NCBI GenBank assembly: GCA_045647885.1 | Contig: JAZRMX010000018.1 | Span: 11,766 to 75,765 of the forward strand | Source of the DNA: HGM04593 sp045647885 | Lineage (GTDB): Bacteria; Bacteroidota; Bacteroidia; Bacteroidales; Bacteroidaceae | Reading direction: 5' to 3' | Length of the DNA stretch: 64,000 nucleotides | In this document: one piece after another, positions 8,956-18,717 of the stretch | Numbering within the stretch: the first letter of the stretch is position 1 | How the letters are laid out: the number at the start of each line of letters is the position of its first letter | The notes under the pieces: model-generated | The model's input: the letters and a program-made list of their open reading frames with translations, nothing else | What the model was told of the DNA's origin: nothing | Database searches by the model: none | Position numbers and translations under genes: made by a program

Positions 8956-11391
8956 ATGGTAAAAAAGATAATATATGCTTTATTGTTGCTGTTTGTAGCT
9001 CAGTTCTCGTTTGCGCAGTCTGCTTTTTCTGAGGACGATGTTATCAAATATATCCTTGTTGAGAGTGGTAACGGTACATCGGAGCAGGCGATAACTTCCA
9101 AATTGCTACGTGACGGATACTCGATCGATGTCATTAAAAAGGCACTGAAGGAGGTAAAGACTTTAAGAGAAAAATATAATATTGTAGGTGGTTCGGAAAA
9201 TGTCTTGGAAGACCGTTCTGTGCGTTTGCGTAAACTTGATGCACCCTCAACAGAATCCAATGATTCTCTTGAGGATGAAGATTTCGACTGGGCTACGATA
9301 AGTGAAGAAAATATTGTGTATGGCCGTAACATCTTTAACAACAAGATGCTTACTTTCGCTCCTGCAATGAATATACCTACCCCCACAAATTATATTCTTG
9401 GTGCCGGTGACCAGGTTATAATTGATATATGGGGCGCTTCGCAGGAAACTATAGATGATTATATATCTCCCGATGGTTTTTTGATTGTGGACAAATTGGG
9501 ACCAATAAAGCTTGCGGGCAAGAGCGTAAAAGAGGCTGACGAGTTTGTTAAAAGTCGTTTGAGTGAAATATATAACAACTCGGAGGTCTCTCTTTCTGTT
9601 GGAACCATGCGTTCTATAAATGTACAGGTTGTTGGAGATGTGGCAACTCCCGGTACATATACCGTGAGTGCACTTTCAACTGCATTCAATGCCCTGTATG
9701 CCGCAGGTGGTATAAACAATATAGGTACTCTGCGCTCAATATCGGTTTACCGCAATAGCAAATTATATGCCGAGATTGATGTTTATGCATTTCTTTTCGA
9801 TGGTAATAGCAAAGGCAATGTCCTGTTGCAGGACAACGATGTCATAAGCGTAGGCTCGTATAAGTCGATTGTGACCATTCAGGGCAAGGTAAAACGCCCT
9901 ATGATGTATGAAATGAAGGAGAATGAGACCCTTTCGAAGCTTTTCGACTATGCCGGCGGTTTTACCAACAATGCTTACACAGAAAAGGTGAGTGTTGTGC
10001 GCAAGTTTGGTAAGGAGTATTCGGTTCACACTTTGCAGAAGAAGGATTTCAACTCTTTCAAGTTGAGTGATGGTGACTCCATATATGTAGACTCCATCTT
10101 GCCCCGTTTCTCCAATATGGTGGAGATAAAGGGTGCTGTACCTTTCCAGGGTATGTATGAACTTGGTAGAGATGTGAAAACATTCAAACAACTTATTGCA
10201 GCTGCAGGTGGCTTGCTTGAAGAGGCCTTTGTGAACCGTGCTGTATTGCAACACCGCAATTTTGACAATACTATAGAGGCGCAGTCCATAGATGTAAAAG
10301 GTATACTCGAAGGCACATCACCGGATGTTGAGTTGAAAAACAACGACCTTGTATTCATTCCCAGTGAGTCGGCAATGCGCGGTAAGCAGACTATATACAT
10401 TGGTGGTGAAGTAAATATCCCCGGTACATATGCCTATGCCGAAAATATGTCAATAGAGGATCTTATTTTATGTGCCGGTGGTTTCACCCCTTCGGCATCT
10501 ATATCTAAAATTGATGTTTTCCGCCGTTTTTATGACCCTACTGCACTGCAGGCCTGCGATGAGATTACAAAAGTAATTTCTCTATCGGTTAAGGATGGGC
10601 TTGTTATTGATAATGGCGAATCGTTTGTATTGCAGGCTTACGATGAGATATTTGTCCGTAAGAGTCCGGTTTTCAACAACAAGAAGGTTGTTACAATTAA
10701 AGGTTGTGTGAATTTCGAAGGAAATTATGCCATAAGAAACAACAAATATTCGCTCAGCGACCTCATAAACGATGCCAAAGGGTTTACAAATGCTGCATAC
10801 ATTAAAGGTGCCCGTCTGTATCGCAAGCTTACCGAGGAGGAGTTGTACAATGTGCAACAGGTGCTGGAGCGCGAAAAGGTACGTATGTGGGAGGAGTTCA
10901 AAGACGAGCAAGAGTCGCTTGCAATGTATGACTCCATTATGAAGATAAAACTCTCTTCTCAAAGCGTATATCTTGTGGCTATTGATTTGGAACAGGTCGT
11001 TAAAAATCCAAAAGGACTGGAAGATATTTTGTTGAAGGAGGGTGATATGCTTGTTATTCCCGAGTATACAGGTACTGTAAAGATTTCTGGAGAGGTTTTC
11101 CACCCAATTACAATGAGCTATCATAAGGGTGAGAACAAGAAGTACTATATAAAACACGCCGGAGGCTATGCCAATAATGCTAAAAAACGTGGAGCTTATG
11201 TAGTATATATGAATGGTGCGGTAAAGAAATTGTCGAGAAAAAGTAAGGATATACAACCCGGTTGTGAAATTATTGTACCCACCAAAGGTGCAAGCAAGTT
11301 TACTATAAGTGATATAACAAGTGTTGCAACCTCTACCTTGTCAATGGCAGCTCTTGTAACATCGATAGTAAACACTTTGAATAATCAATAA
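8956..11391 (+). CDS. Outer-membrane polysaccharide export protein with multiple SLBB domains (Wza-like)
   Basis: About 811 residues. After the signal peptide (MVKKIIYALLLLFVAQFSFA, then Q) comes a small helical region, then the Poly_export domain beginning near PTPTNYILGAGDQVIIDIWG, then several SLBB beta-grasp units recognised by repeats such as VVGDVATPGTYTVS, EIKGAVPFQGMYELG, YIGGEVNIPGTYAYAE and ISGEVFHPITMSY. A hydrophobic C-terminal stretch follows. Family members form the outer-membrane export channel. It is over twice Wza's length, normal for Bacteroidota. An in-frame GTG at 8914 and an ATG at 8950 exist, but 8956 gives the cleanest signal peptide. Confidence 0.92.
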   Translation: MVKKIIYALLLLFVAQFSFAQSAFSEDDVIKYILVESGNGTSEQAITSKLLRDGYSIDVIKKALKEVKTLREKYNIVGGSENVLEDRSVRLRKLDAPSTESNDSLEDEDFDWATISEENIVYGRNIFNNKMLTFAPAMNIPTPTNYILGAGDQVIIDIWGASQETIDDYISPDGFLIVDKLGPIKLAGKSVKEADEFVKSRLSEIYNNSEVSLSVGTMRSINVQVVGDVATPGTYTVSALSTAFNALYAAGGINNIGTLRSISVYRNSKLYAEIDVYAFLFDGNSKGNVLLQDNDVISVGSYKSIVTIQGKVKRPMMYEMKENETLSKLFDYAGGFTNNAYTEKVSVVRKFGKEYSVHTLQKKDFNSFKLSDGDSIYVDSILPRFSNMVEIKGAVPFQGMYELGRDVKTFKQLIAAAGGLLEEAFVNRAVLQHRNFDNTIEAQSIDVKGILEGTSPDVELKNNDLVFIPSESAMRGKQTIYIGGEVNIPGTYAYAENMSIEDLILCAGGFTPSASISKIDVFRRFYDPTALQACDEITKVISLSVKDGLVIDNGESFVLQAYDEIFVRKSPVFNNKKVVTIKGCVNFEGNYAIRNNKYSLSDLINDAKGFTNAAYIKGARLYRKLTEEELYNVQQVLEREKVRMWEEFKDEQESLAMYDSIMKIKLSSQSVYLVAIDLEQVVKNPKGLEDILLKEGDMLVIPEYTGTVKISGEVFHPITMSYHKGENKKYYIKHAGGYANNAKKRGAYVVYMNGAVKKLSRKSKDIQPGCEIIVPTKGASKFTISDITSVATSTLSMAALVTSIVNTLNNQ

Positions 11392-11442
11392 CAGTAGATT
11401 CAGCTAATAGCCTTAATCTGTTGTTGTAAACGAATTAATGAT

Positions 11443-12528
11443 ATGGATAATAATGATATAAAGAAAAGCAGCAAAGAAATTGATATCTTCAGCATTCTTA
11501 TGAAGGTGCTGCAGAACAGAAAAACAATTTTTCTGTCAGTCCTGATATTTGCAGCGCTTGGAATTATCGTAGCTTTGGCCTCAACCAAAAGATACACTAC
11601 AAGTGTGGTGCTTGCGCCGGAAGTTATAAACTCCAATATGTCGGGAGTGCTTGGTAGTGTGAACTCAATGTTGGGTTTAAGCTTTTCTAAAAGTTCAGGT
11701 GACGCTATATCTCCTGAGATTTATCCATCGGTAATGACCTCTACTCCATTCCTTATTGATTTGTTCGATGTGCCTGTTACATTGAAGGATGGTGTTGTGA
11801 AATCATATAGCGCGCACTTGGCCCAGGATTATAAACCGGCATTCTGGGAGTATCCCAAAATATATGTATTGAAATTAATAAGTCTGTTTAAAGAGAAAAA
11901 GGGCGGTGGTGATGGTATAAATCCATTCCATCTTACAGAGAAACAGAGTGCTATATGTGATTTGATGAAATTGAATATACAATGCGTTGTTGATCAAAGT
12001 ACCAGCCTTATAACTGTCAATGTGAGAGATATTGACGAAATTGTTGCTGCAACAATGGCCGATACTGTTACTTCGCGTTTGCAGGAGTATATTATAGAAT
12101 ATCGTACAAAGAAAGCCCGTCACGACCTGGAATATATTACAACATTGTACAATCAGGCAAAAGATGAATACATAAATGTTCAGGCCGAGTATGCTAAATA
12201 TTCCGATGCCAGTACAAATGTTGTGCGCTCACGATATAAAATTATATTGGATAACCTGGAGAACGAGATGCTCCTGAAATATAATTTGTATTCAGAAGTT
12301 GCCCAGCAATTGCAATTGGCTCATCAACGAGTACAGGAGCGTACACCGGTTTTCACAGTCATACAGCCGGCAACCGTCTCTTTGAAGGCTTCCAGTTTTT
12401 CAAGAGTTGGAATTGTGCTGATATTCTGTGTGCTTGGAGTCTGTGCTGGTATAGCTTGGTCTCTGTTCCTGAAATTTGCATTTTTCCGCTATTGGGTGGG
12501 GATAAGAAAGATTAATAAGAAGCAATAA
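11443..12528 (+). CDS. Wzz-type chain-length determinant protein
   Basis: 361 residues with the Wzz architecture: a cytoplasmic N-terminus, a first transmembrane helix near residues 30-50 (TIFLSVLIFAALGIIVALAS), a long periplasmic part with coiled-coil character in its second half, and a second helix near the C-terminus (GIVLIFCVLGVCAGIAWSLF) preceded by the proline-containing segment VIQPATVSLKAS. No tyrosine-kinase domain is fused. It should set polymer length together with the polymerase encoded next. The gene follows the exporter by 51 bases in the same operon. Confidence 0.9.
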   Translation: MDNNDIKKSSKEIDIFSILMKVLQNRKTIFLSVLIFAALGIIVALASTKRYTTSVVLAPEVINSNMSGVLGSVNSMLGLSFSKSSGDAISPEIYPSVMTSTPFLIDLFDVPVTLKDGVVKSYSAHLAQDYKPAFWEYPKIYVLKLISLFKEKKGGGDGINPFHLTEKQSAICDLMKLNIQCVVDQSTSLITVNVRDIDEIVAATMADTVTSRLQEYIIEYRTKKARHDLEYITTLYNQAKDEYINVQAEYAKYSDASTNVVRSRYKIILDNLENEMLLKYNLYSEVAQQLQLAHQRVQERTPVFTVIQPATVSLKASSFSRVGIVLIFCVLGVCAGIAWSLFLKFAFFRYWVGIRKINKKQ

Positions 12529-12584
12529 ACGAACGCATCGCGATTAGGAGAAAATTTAAGTGGGTAATATATAAATAGTCAATA

Positions 12585-13736
12585 ATGTATTCTACAGCAT
12601 ACATACTATTGTTTCTTCTTTATGCATTGTTGGCATTCTCTTATCATTATGCCCAAGAGCGATGGCAACGATATTTAAAGATTATATCTATTGCTGTTTT
12701 TATATTATTCTTTGGCTTCAGAGGATTTGTGGGTGATGACTGGATAATATATTATTCAAACTTTAATAGTCTTTATACCGACAATTTCCATAATATACTA
12801 ATTTCCATAAGGGCATCCGATTTTGAACCGGGGTTCACTTTTTTTGAGATATTGTGTAAATTAATAGTACCCAGTTATCATTTTCTGATATTTATCTGCT
12901 GTATTATAAATTGCTATCTGCTTTATAGGTTTTTAAACAAAAGAGTCGATAATTTACCATTGGCTCTTATGTGTTTTTTTATAATGTCGGGAACAGAACT
13001 TGAAATAAATCTGTTGCGCAACTCTATAGCGTTGTTGATATGTTTGAACGCATTGGACCTTATTGAGAGTAAGAGGTTTGTTCCATATCTTCTAGTGTGT
13101 ATTTTTGCTTCTTTTATCCATATATCCTCACTGATTTTCATACCTATATATTTTATTCTTAACAGGCGTATATCAAAGAGGTTGTATTTGGTGATATTAT
13201 TATCATCGGCATTCTTCCTTATTCTGCAGATTAAATTTATAGGTCCGCTGTTGTTGTCTGTAGCAGCCGCATTCGGTGAAATCTTTGTAATTCTGGTGAA
13301 ATCGTATATTCAAGGGGAATTTTTAAAAGTTGAAAGTGCGCTCACCATCGGTTATCTGGAGCGTGTGATTGTGGGCTTGATTATATATTGCTATTACGAT
13401 AAACTTATTTCTTTGAATAAGAGCAATGTGATGTTAATCAATGCTTTCTTGATTTATTTCGTCTCTTTTGCCCTTTTTAGGGAATTTGAGGTTGCCTGCC
13501 GCAGAATTGTGTTATTGTTTGTTTTCTCATACTGGGTTCTCTGGTGCGAATTCTTCAAATGTTTTACATTGAAAAGCAACAAAATTATTTTTGCGCTATT
13601 TTTGATATGTTATGGAATTATTAAAATAAATTCATTGACGAATTTCCCCAAAATGGAGTATGATAATATTCTTTTTGGTGCAAAGTCTTATGAACAGCGC
13701 CATTCCACATATATGATAACTAAAGGTAAGCAGTAG
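12585..13736 (+). CDS. EpsG-like polysaccharide polymerase
   Basis: A 383-residue membrane protein with roughly ten hydrophobic helices. The segment FGFRGFVGDDWIIYYSNF matches the periplasmic loop after helix 2 in EpsG-family (Wzy-type) polymerases, and the N-R-N-S-IA pattern (EINLLRNSIALLICL) in the next loop is also typical. It would join lipid-linked repeat units on the periplasmic face. The gene is AT-rich, as polymerase genes usually are, and ends three bases before the next start. Polymerases are poorly conserved, so the family assignment is better supported than linkage specificity, which cannot be read. Confidence 0.82.
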   Translation: MYSTAYILLFLLYALLAFSYHYAQERWQRYLKIISIAVFILFFGFRGFVGDDWIIYYSNFNSLYTDNFHNILISIRASDFEPGFTFFEILCKLIVPSYHFLIFICCIINCYLLYRFLNKRVDNLPLALMCFFIMSGTELEINLLRNSIALLICLNALDLIESKRFVPYLLVCIFASFIHISSLIFIPIYFILNRRISKRLYLVILLSSAFFLILQIKFIGPLLLSVAAAFGEIFVILVKSYIQGEFLKVESALTIGYLERVIVGLIIYCYYDKLISLNKSNVMLINAFLIYFVSFALFREFEVACRRIVLLFVFSYWVLWCEFFKCFTLKSNKIIFALFLICYGIIKINSLTNFPKMEYDNILFGAKSYEQRHSTYMITKGKQ

Positions 13737-13739
13737 TTT

Positions 13740-15011
13740 ATGCAAGTTGAAAATCCCAAAATATCAGTCATCACAGTAGTATACAATAATGTAGCGGGCA
13801 TACAAAGTACGTTGGATAGCTTTTTTCTGCAAACGTGGGAAAATAAAGAAATTGTTGTTATTGATGGTGGAAGTACCGATGGTACTGTCGATGTCATAAA
13901 GAAATACTCTTCTTCAATCTCTTATTGGTGTTCGGAGAGGGATAAAGGTATTTATGATGCCATGAATAAGGGTATCGCAAAGGCTACCGGAGATTGGATA
14001 ATTTTCTTGAACAGCGGCGATGTCTTTGTTAAGAATAATGTACTGGAGGATGTATTTTCAAACAATGATTATAGTGGTGTTGATATAATATATGGTGACA
14101 GTGTTGAGGTTACGGATGTTGCGCGTTTAAAACAGCCTGCTTCTGCCGATTTGTCACGTATGGAATATTTCCCTCTCTATCGCCACGGCTCTTCGTTTGT
14201 GAGAGCTGAGGTGCAGAGACAATTCCTTTTTAACCTGGAACGCAAGGATCTGGGATATGCACTGGATTGGGAGATGATACATAGAATGTACTCTTCGGGC
14301 CGTTCTTTTAAGAAGGTTGATGTGGAGATTCAGGCATTTTTGCAGGAAGGTGTCTCAAATCACCCTTATTTGAGCAGGTGGTATAATTATAAAATAACAT
14401 CACAAAAGGGTTTCTCGCTTAAGAAACTGTTGTATTTCTTATACAATTGTTTCGTATATGCTGTGACCAACTCGCGCCTCTATACTTGGATACGTGCTTT
14501 TTTCATGGAATTCCTGCTTAATGACATATTGCCGTTGATACATTTCTGGTGTATCAGACGAGCTTATATGAAGTTGCTGCGTGCAAGAATAGGCAAGAAA
14601 ACATTTATAATGAAGAATGTCTATATACAGAGCCCTAACAGATTGAGAATTGGTGATTACAGCCATATAAACCGTGGCTGTGTTCTGGATGCCCGTGGAG
14701 ATATAATAATTGGCGATAATGTTTCAATTTCACATAATGTAAATATTATGACCGGCGGTCACGACCATATGTCGCCGGAGTTTACAGGTATCTTTAAACC
14801 TATAGTCATAAAGGATTATGCTTGGGTTGGAGTAGGTGCAACTATCCTTCAAGGGGTTGTTATTGGTAAGGGGGCTGTGGTGTGTGCAGGAGCTGTAGTC
14901 AATAAGGATGTAAAGGATTATGAAATAGTGGGAGGAGTGCCTGCTAAAAAGATAGGTGAACGTGTGAGGAATTTGAATTATCACTGCATTTGGGACACTC
15001 CTTTTACATAA
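13740..15011 (+). CDS. Fused GT2 glycosyltransferase and hexapeptide-repeat acyltransferase
   Basis: 423 residues carrying two functions. Residues 1-240 are a family 2 glycosyltransferase of the colanic-acid WcaE type: PKISVITVVYNNVAGIQSTL, IDGGSTDGT, and IIFLNSGDVF replacing the usual DxD. From about residue 285 a left-handed beta-helix acyltransferase follows (RIGDYSHINRG, IIIGDNVSISHNVNI, the catalytic-type GGHDH, VGVGATILQGVVIGKGAVV, GGVPAKKIG), the pattern of WcaF/maltose acetyltransferase relatives. No frameshift separates them. It may add a sugar and O-acetylate the same repeat unit. The hinge region (about 240-285) is Leu/Phe-rich. Confidence 0.87.
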   Translation: MQVENPKISVITVVYNNVAGIQSTLDSFFLQTWENKEIVVIDGGSTDGTVDVIKKYSSSISYWCSERDKGIYDAMNKGIAKATGDWIIFLNSGDVFVKNNVLEDVFSNNDYSGVDIIYGDSVEVTDVARLKQPASADLSRMEYFPLYRHGSSFVRAEVQRQFLFNLERKDLGYALDWEMIHRMYSSGRSFKKVDVEIQAFLQEGVSNHPYLSRWYNYKITSQKGFSLKKLLYFLYNCFVYAVTNSRLYTWIRAFFMEFLLNDILPLIHFWCIRRAYMKLLRARIGKKTFIMKNVYIQSPNRLRIGDYSHINRGCVLDARGDIIIGDNVSISHNVNIMTGGHDHMSPEFTGIFKPIVIKDYAWVGVGATILQGVVIGKGAVVCAGAVVNKDVKDYEIVGGVPAKKIGERVRNLNYHCIWDTPFT

Positions 15012-15062
15012 GAAATAATATTTAATACTCATTGATTGAGATAAGATAAAGTTTTTTACATT

Positions 15063-16292
15063 ATGAATATTGTCATTCTTACAATTATATTGCCTTTTCC
15101 TTTGGATTCCGGTGGTGCACAGGCTCAATATAATATGATTGATAGTCTGCGCCAAAAGCATAATATTACTGTCGTTTTCCCCGAGAATGAGATGAACAGT
15201 ATGAGTGCTATGCGAGAATTGCAGAAACGTTGGCCCGAGGTTGATTTCCGTCCATACAGATATATCACTCAGTTGATGAACCCCGAGTTCTTGCTCTCAA
15301 AGGTAAAACGTGCAGTGAAGAAAACCTTGTTGAAGGGCAACGACAGGTTTATGGTTGAGTGGATGTTGAAGCCCTATGGCTATTCGGTTGATGACAAGTT
15401 TGCCAGATTCATAAAACAGGTTATCGATGAGAAACAGGCCGACCTCATCCAGGTGGAGTTCTATCCTTATTTGAATTTCGTTCACAAGTTGCCCGACAAT
15501 ATTTCAAAGGTATTTATACATCACGAAATCAGATATATCCGTAATAGGCGTCTTCTTGCAAATATTGAATTGCTGCCATCTGAAATTGAATATCAGGAGA
15601 AGATGTACAAGCAAGAAATTGAAGACCTCAATTGCTATGACATTGTGGTTACTTTAACCGATGTCGACCGTCGTGAGTTGGAGAGTGCCGGTGTGAAAAC
15701 GCCTATAATGGTTTCTCCTGCCTCTGTCAATGCAACAATACACGACTATGAGGGCTGGAACGGCAAGATAACATTCCTTGGCGGTTATGGCCACACACCC
15801 AATAAGGAGGGTGTTGAATGGTTCCTGAAAGAGGTTGCACCTTTGATTGAATGGAATAAGCTGGGTGTAAAATCATTTGATATCATTGGTGGCGGATGGC
15901 CTGCTGATATTGAGACCCTTACAGAGTGCGTAAAGGTCAATAGTTTGGGTTTTGTTGAAAATCTTGTCGATGCTGTAAAAGGGAGTATAATGATTGTACC
16001 CATACTCTCGGGTAGTGGTATGAGAATGAAAATCCTTGAGGCGGCGGCAATGGGTGTTCCTATGGTGACAACTTCTGTGGGTGTTGAAGGACTTGATTTT
16101 AAGCATCAGATTTCGTGCCTGATAGCCGATTCGCCGGAACTTTTTGCAAAAGGACTGGTGGAATTGATGGAGTGTGATGCCAAACGAAAGGAACTGACTT
16201 CAAATGCTAAACAGGTATATGACAAACTGTATTCAATAGCTGCGACATCTGCATTGCGTAATAGCGTTTATGAGAGACTTAAAAGATCGTAA
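15063..16292 (+). CDS. Glycosyltransferase family 4-like protein
   Basis: A 409-residue GT-B enzyme. The N-terminal domain begins with IILPFPLDSGGAQAQYNMID, the glycine-rich acceptor-side loop of this group, and the C-terminal nucleotide-sugar domain shows FLGGYGHTPNKEGVEWFL and the donor-binding region VPILSGSGMRMKILEAAAMG, where the Glu of the E-x7-E-like motif is visible. It should add one sugar to the lipid-linked repeat unit in the cytoplasm. It follows the fused gene by 51 bases; a 132-base AT-rich gap follows. Confidence 0.88.
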   Translation: MNIVILTIILPFPLDSGGAQAQYNMIDSLRQKHNITVVFPENEMNSMSAMRELQKRWPEVDFRPYRYITQLMNPEFLLSKVKRAVKKTLLKGNDRFMVEWMLKPYGYSVDDKFARFIKQVIDEKQADLIQVEFYPYLNFVHKLPDNISKVFIHHEIRYIRNRRLLANIELLPSEIEYQEKMYKQEIEDLNCYDIVVTLTDVDRRELESAGVKTPIMVSPASVNATIHDYEGWNGKITFLGGYGHTPNKEGVEWFLKEVAPLIEWNKLGVKSFDIIGGGWPADIETLTECVKVNSLGFVENLVDAVKGSIMIVPILSGSGMRMKILEAAAMGVPMVTTSVGVEGLDFKHQISCLIADSPELFAKGLVELMECDAKRKELTSNAKQVYDKLYSIAATSALRNSVYERLKRS

Positions 16293-16424
16293 CGATAACA
16301 AGATGCTTGCATAATTGTGTGTTTACCGCTTTGCATATTTGTGACTTCTTGTAATATTGGCATAATTATATTGTTGATATAATTTATATGTTTTTAAGAA
16401 TTTTATAAAATTTATTATATAATT

Positions 16425-17201
16425 ATGAGACTTTTTAAAAAACTTAGAAATAAATTGTCTTACGACGAATATTACTCATTGTCGTTTATAAAGCTCTTCT
16501 TTTGGGAAATTAATTGGTTAAAGACTTTATGGATTAACTTTGTTGCATTCCCATTAAGTACTGCGCTTAAAATGCCAATAATAGTTTCTTATAATGTTAA
16601 AGTAAAAAAGGTCGGTAAAATAATTCTTTCTAACGAAGTGCATCCTGGTATGATTTCGCTTGGAGTTATTAAAATTAGAATGTTTGAAACAAATAGTAGT
16701 CAAACGATTTTCAATAATCAAGGAACTCTGGTTGTTGGGGGAAATATGAAGATTCATCCAGGAGCAAAACTTTATATTAGCCGGAATGCGACTCTTACCG
16801 TTGGTAAACGTGTGGGATTTGGCGCGAATAGTAAGGTTGTGTGCTTTAAAGAAATAAATATCGGGAATGACTTTAGAATATCTTGGAATACACAACTCTT
16901 TGACACAGATTTTCATTTCTTGTATAATATAGAGAGGGATTCTTATTATCCACGTTCAAAACCTGTGAATATTGGTGATAATGTTTTTGTGGGAAATGGT
17001 ACAACTATTGCTAAGGGTACTATATTGCCTGAAGGATGTGTTGTTTCGTGTATTTCAAAAGTTAGTGGCGATTTCTCTGAATATGGAAAGAATTTGTTGA
17101 TCTCGGGTAATCCCGCAAAAGTAATAAAGATTGGTGTAAATATTTCTAATAGTTGGAGACTTGATAAAGAAGAGGAAATAGAAAAATTATTGGAATCGTA
17201 A
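16425..17201 (+). CDS. Hexapeptide-repeat acyltransferase (LbH family)
   Basis: 258 residues. After an N-terminal helical region containing one hydrophobic stretch, the protein is a left-handed beta-helix with imperfect hexapeptides (LVVGGNMKIHPGAKLYISRNATLTVGKRVGFG, shown here in part) and the late signature VNIGDNVFVGNGTTIAKG. Such enzymes O- or N-acylate sugars, usually with acetyl-CoA. The expected catalytic His may be in TDFHFL. Its base composition is clearly more AT-rich than the gene before it. Its stop shares an A with the next start (TAATG), implying tight coupling to the flippase gene. Confidence 0.82.
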   Translation: MRLFKKLRNKLSYDEYYSLSFIKLFFWEINWLKTLWINFVAFPLSTALKMPIIVSYNVKVKKVGKIILSNEVHPGMISLGVIKIRMFETNSSQTIFNNQGTLVVGGNMKIHPGAKLYISRNATLTVGKRVGFGANSKVVCFKEINIGNDFRISWNTQLFDTDFHFLYNIERDSYYPRSKPVNIGDNVFVGNGTTIAKGTILPEGCVVSCISKVSGDFSEYGKNLLISGNPAKVIKIGVNISNSWRLDKEEEIEKLLES

Positions 17202-18640
17202 TGGGGGTTAGTAAACAAATTGCAAGCAATGTCGTTTGGAGATATTTGGAATTAGTATCTGTAACGGGTATTCAGCTTATTAGTACATTTGTAATGGCAC
17301 GTACTTTGTCGCCGGACGATTATGGTGTTATGGGAACGGTTGTCGTCTTGACTGCCTTTGCTAATGTTGTTGTCGATTCTGGGTTTGGTCAGGCTCTAAT
17401 TAGGGAAAAAGAAGTGTCGAGACTTGATTTTTCTACAGTCTTGTACTCTAATTTGTTGATTTCTGCATTGCTGTATGTGATTCTGTTCTTCTCTTCTGGG
17501 CTAATAGCTACATTTTTTAAAACACCCATATTGAATAGTGTATGTAAAGTTACTTTTCTGATATTGATATTTAATGCCCTTTCTATTGTACATATTACAA
17601 AAATGCAAAGGGATATCAAGTTTAAAAAACTTTGCTGTATTTCAATTGCTTCATCGTTACTTTCAAGTATTATTGCGATATATTTAGCTTTCCGTTATCG
17701 CAATGTGTGGGCTTTGATTATTCAAAATATGTTGATGTACTTCTTTAAGATGTTGTTTTTATGGATTACATCAGACTTTGTTCCTTTGTTGTGTTTTTCT
17801 AAAGCGTCATTGAAAAAGTATTTTGCTTTTTCTAAGAACATTCTATTATCGGCGGTAATTGGAACTTTTTTCAATAATATATATATGCTAACTATTGGTA
17901 AGTTCTATTCTATGACTGATTTGGGATTTTATTCTCAAGCTGATAGATTGAAAAATTTAGGTTCTCAAACAACAACTCAGGTTGTACAATCGGTAACTTA
18001 TCCATTCTTGGCTAAAATAAATAATGAAACTGGAAATATTAAGGATGGATATAAAAAGATTATAGCAGTCACACTTATATTTGTAGGTGGGTTGATGGCG
18101 TTACTTATGGGTGGTGCGCTTGACTTGTTTGAATTATTGATGGGAAGTGTAGAGTGGCGTTTGGCTGGATTCTATTTCCTTCTTTTAGGTGTAAATGGAA
18201 TTCTTTATCCATTACATTGTATAAACCAGAATATTTTAATGGTTACAGGTGATTCTAAAACTGTATTAAAATTAGAAGTGATTCGCCGTGCTATAATGCT
18301 ATTAATACTGGGTATTACAATTAATTTTGATATTAGTGTTTTTGTATTTGGCTTGACCTTGTATTCTGTATTATTGTTGTTCTTGAATTTATATTATTGT
18401 GGTCGTCCTATTGGATACACAGTGTATGAACAATTGAAAGATATATCTCCAATTTTGGTTAGATTATTTATTATGATTGCGGTTGCGTTGTCGGTAGGTT
18501 GGGTTTTAGGTCGTTTGCCTACTATGTTGCGTCTATCCGTAACATTATTTATTGAGCTTGTTATTGGTGGAATGTTATTTTGGAAACAAACGGATTTTAA
18601 GGCAATGTTTTCGCTGTTTTTTACATTAATGAAACGCTAG
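17201..18640 (+). CDS. Wzx-type polysaccharide flippase
   Basis: 479 residues with 12-14 predicted hydrophobic helices, typical of the polysaccharide-transport branch of the MATE/MVF superfamily. N-terminal signature: SNVVWRYLELVSVTGIQLIS and SPDDYGVMGTVVVLTAFANV with SGFGQALIRE, the WzxC/TuaB-like pattern. It should flip the lipid-linked repeat unit to the periplasmic face for the polymerase at 12585-13736. The gene is AT-rich and has many TTT, ATT and AAA codons compared with the flanking genes, consistent with recent cassette exchange. Confidence 0.9.
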   Translation: MGVSKQIASNVVWRYLELVSVTGIQLISTFVMARTLSPDDYGVMGTVVVLTAFANVVVDSGFGQALIREKEVSRLDFSTVLYSNLLISALLYVILFFSSGLIATFFKTPILNSVCKVTFLILIFNALSIVHITKMQRDIKFKKLCCISIASSLLSSIIAIYLAFRYRNVWALIIQNMLMYFFKMLFLWITSDFVPLLCFSKASLKKYFAFSKNILLSAVIGTFFNNIYMLTIGKFYSMTDLGFYSQADRLKNLGSQTTTQVVQSVTYPFLAKINNETGNIKDGYKKIIAVTLIFVGGLMALLMGGALDLFELLMGSVEWRLAGFYFLLLGVNGILYPLHCINQNILMVTGDSKTVLKLEVIRRAIMLLILGITINFDISVFVFGLTLYSVLLLFLNLYYCGRPIGYTVYEQLKDISPILVRLFIMIAVALSVGWVLGRLPTMLRLSVTLFIELVIGGMLFWKQTDFKAMFSLFFTLMKR

Positions 18641-18717
18641 TAATAAGTGTTGTATAACTTTACAGATTTAAAATTTATTTATGTAATATAGCCCTAATGG
18701 CATAATATGTTTTTTAT

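Noticed and set aside
10582..11256. A 224-codon minus-strand frame within the SLBB export gene
   Set aside because: Shadow of a confident coding region; no start context or family similarity.
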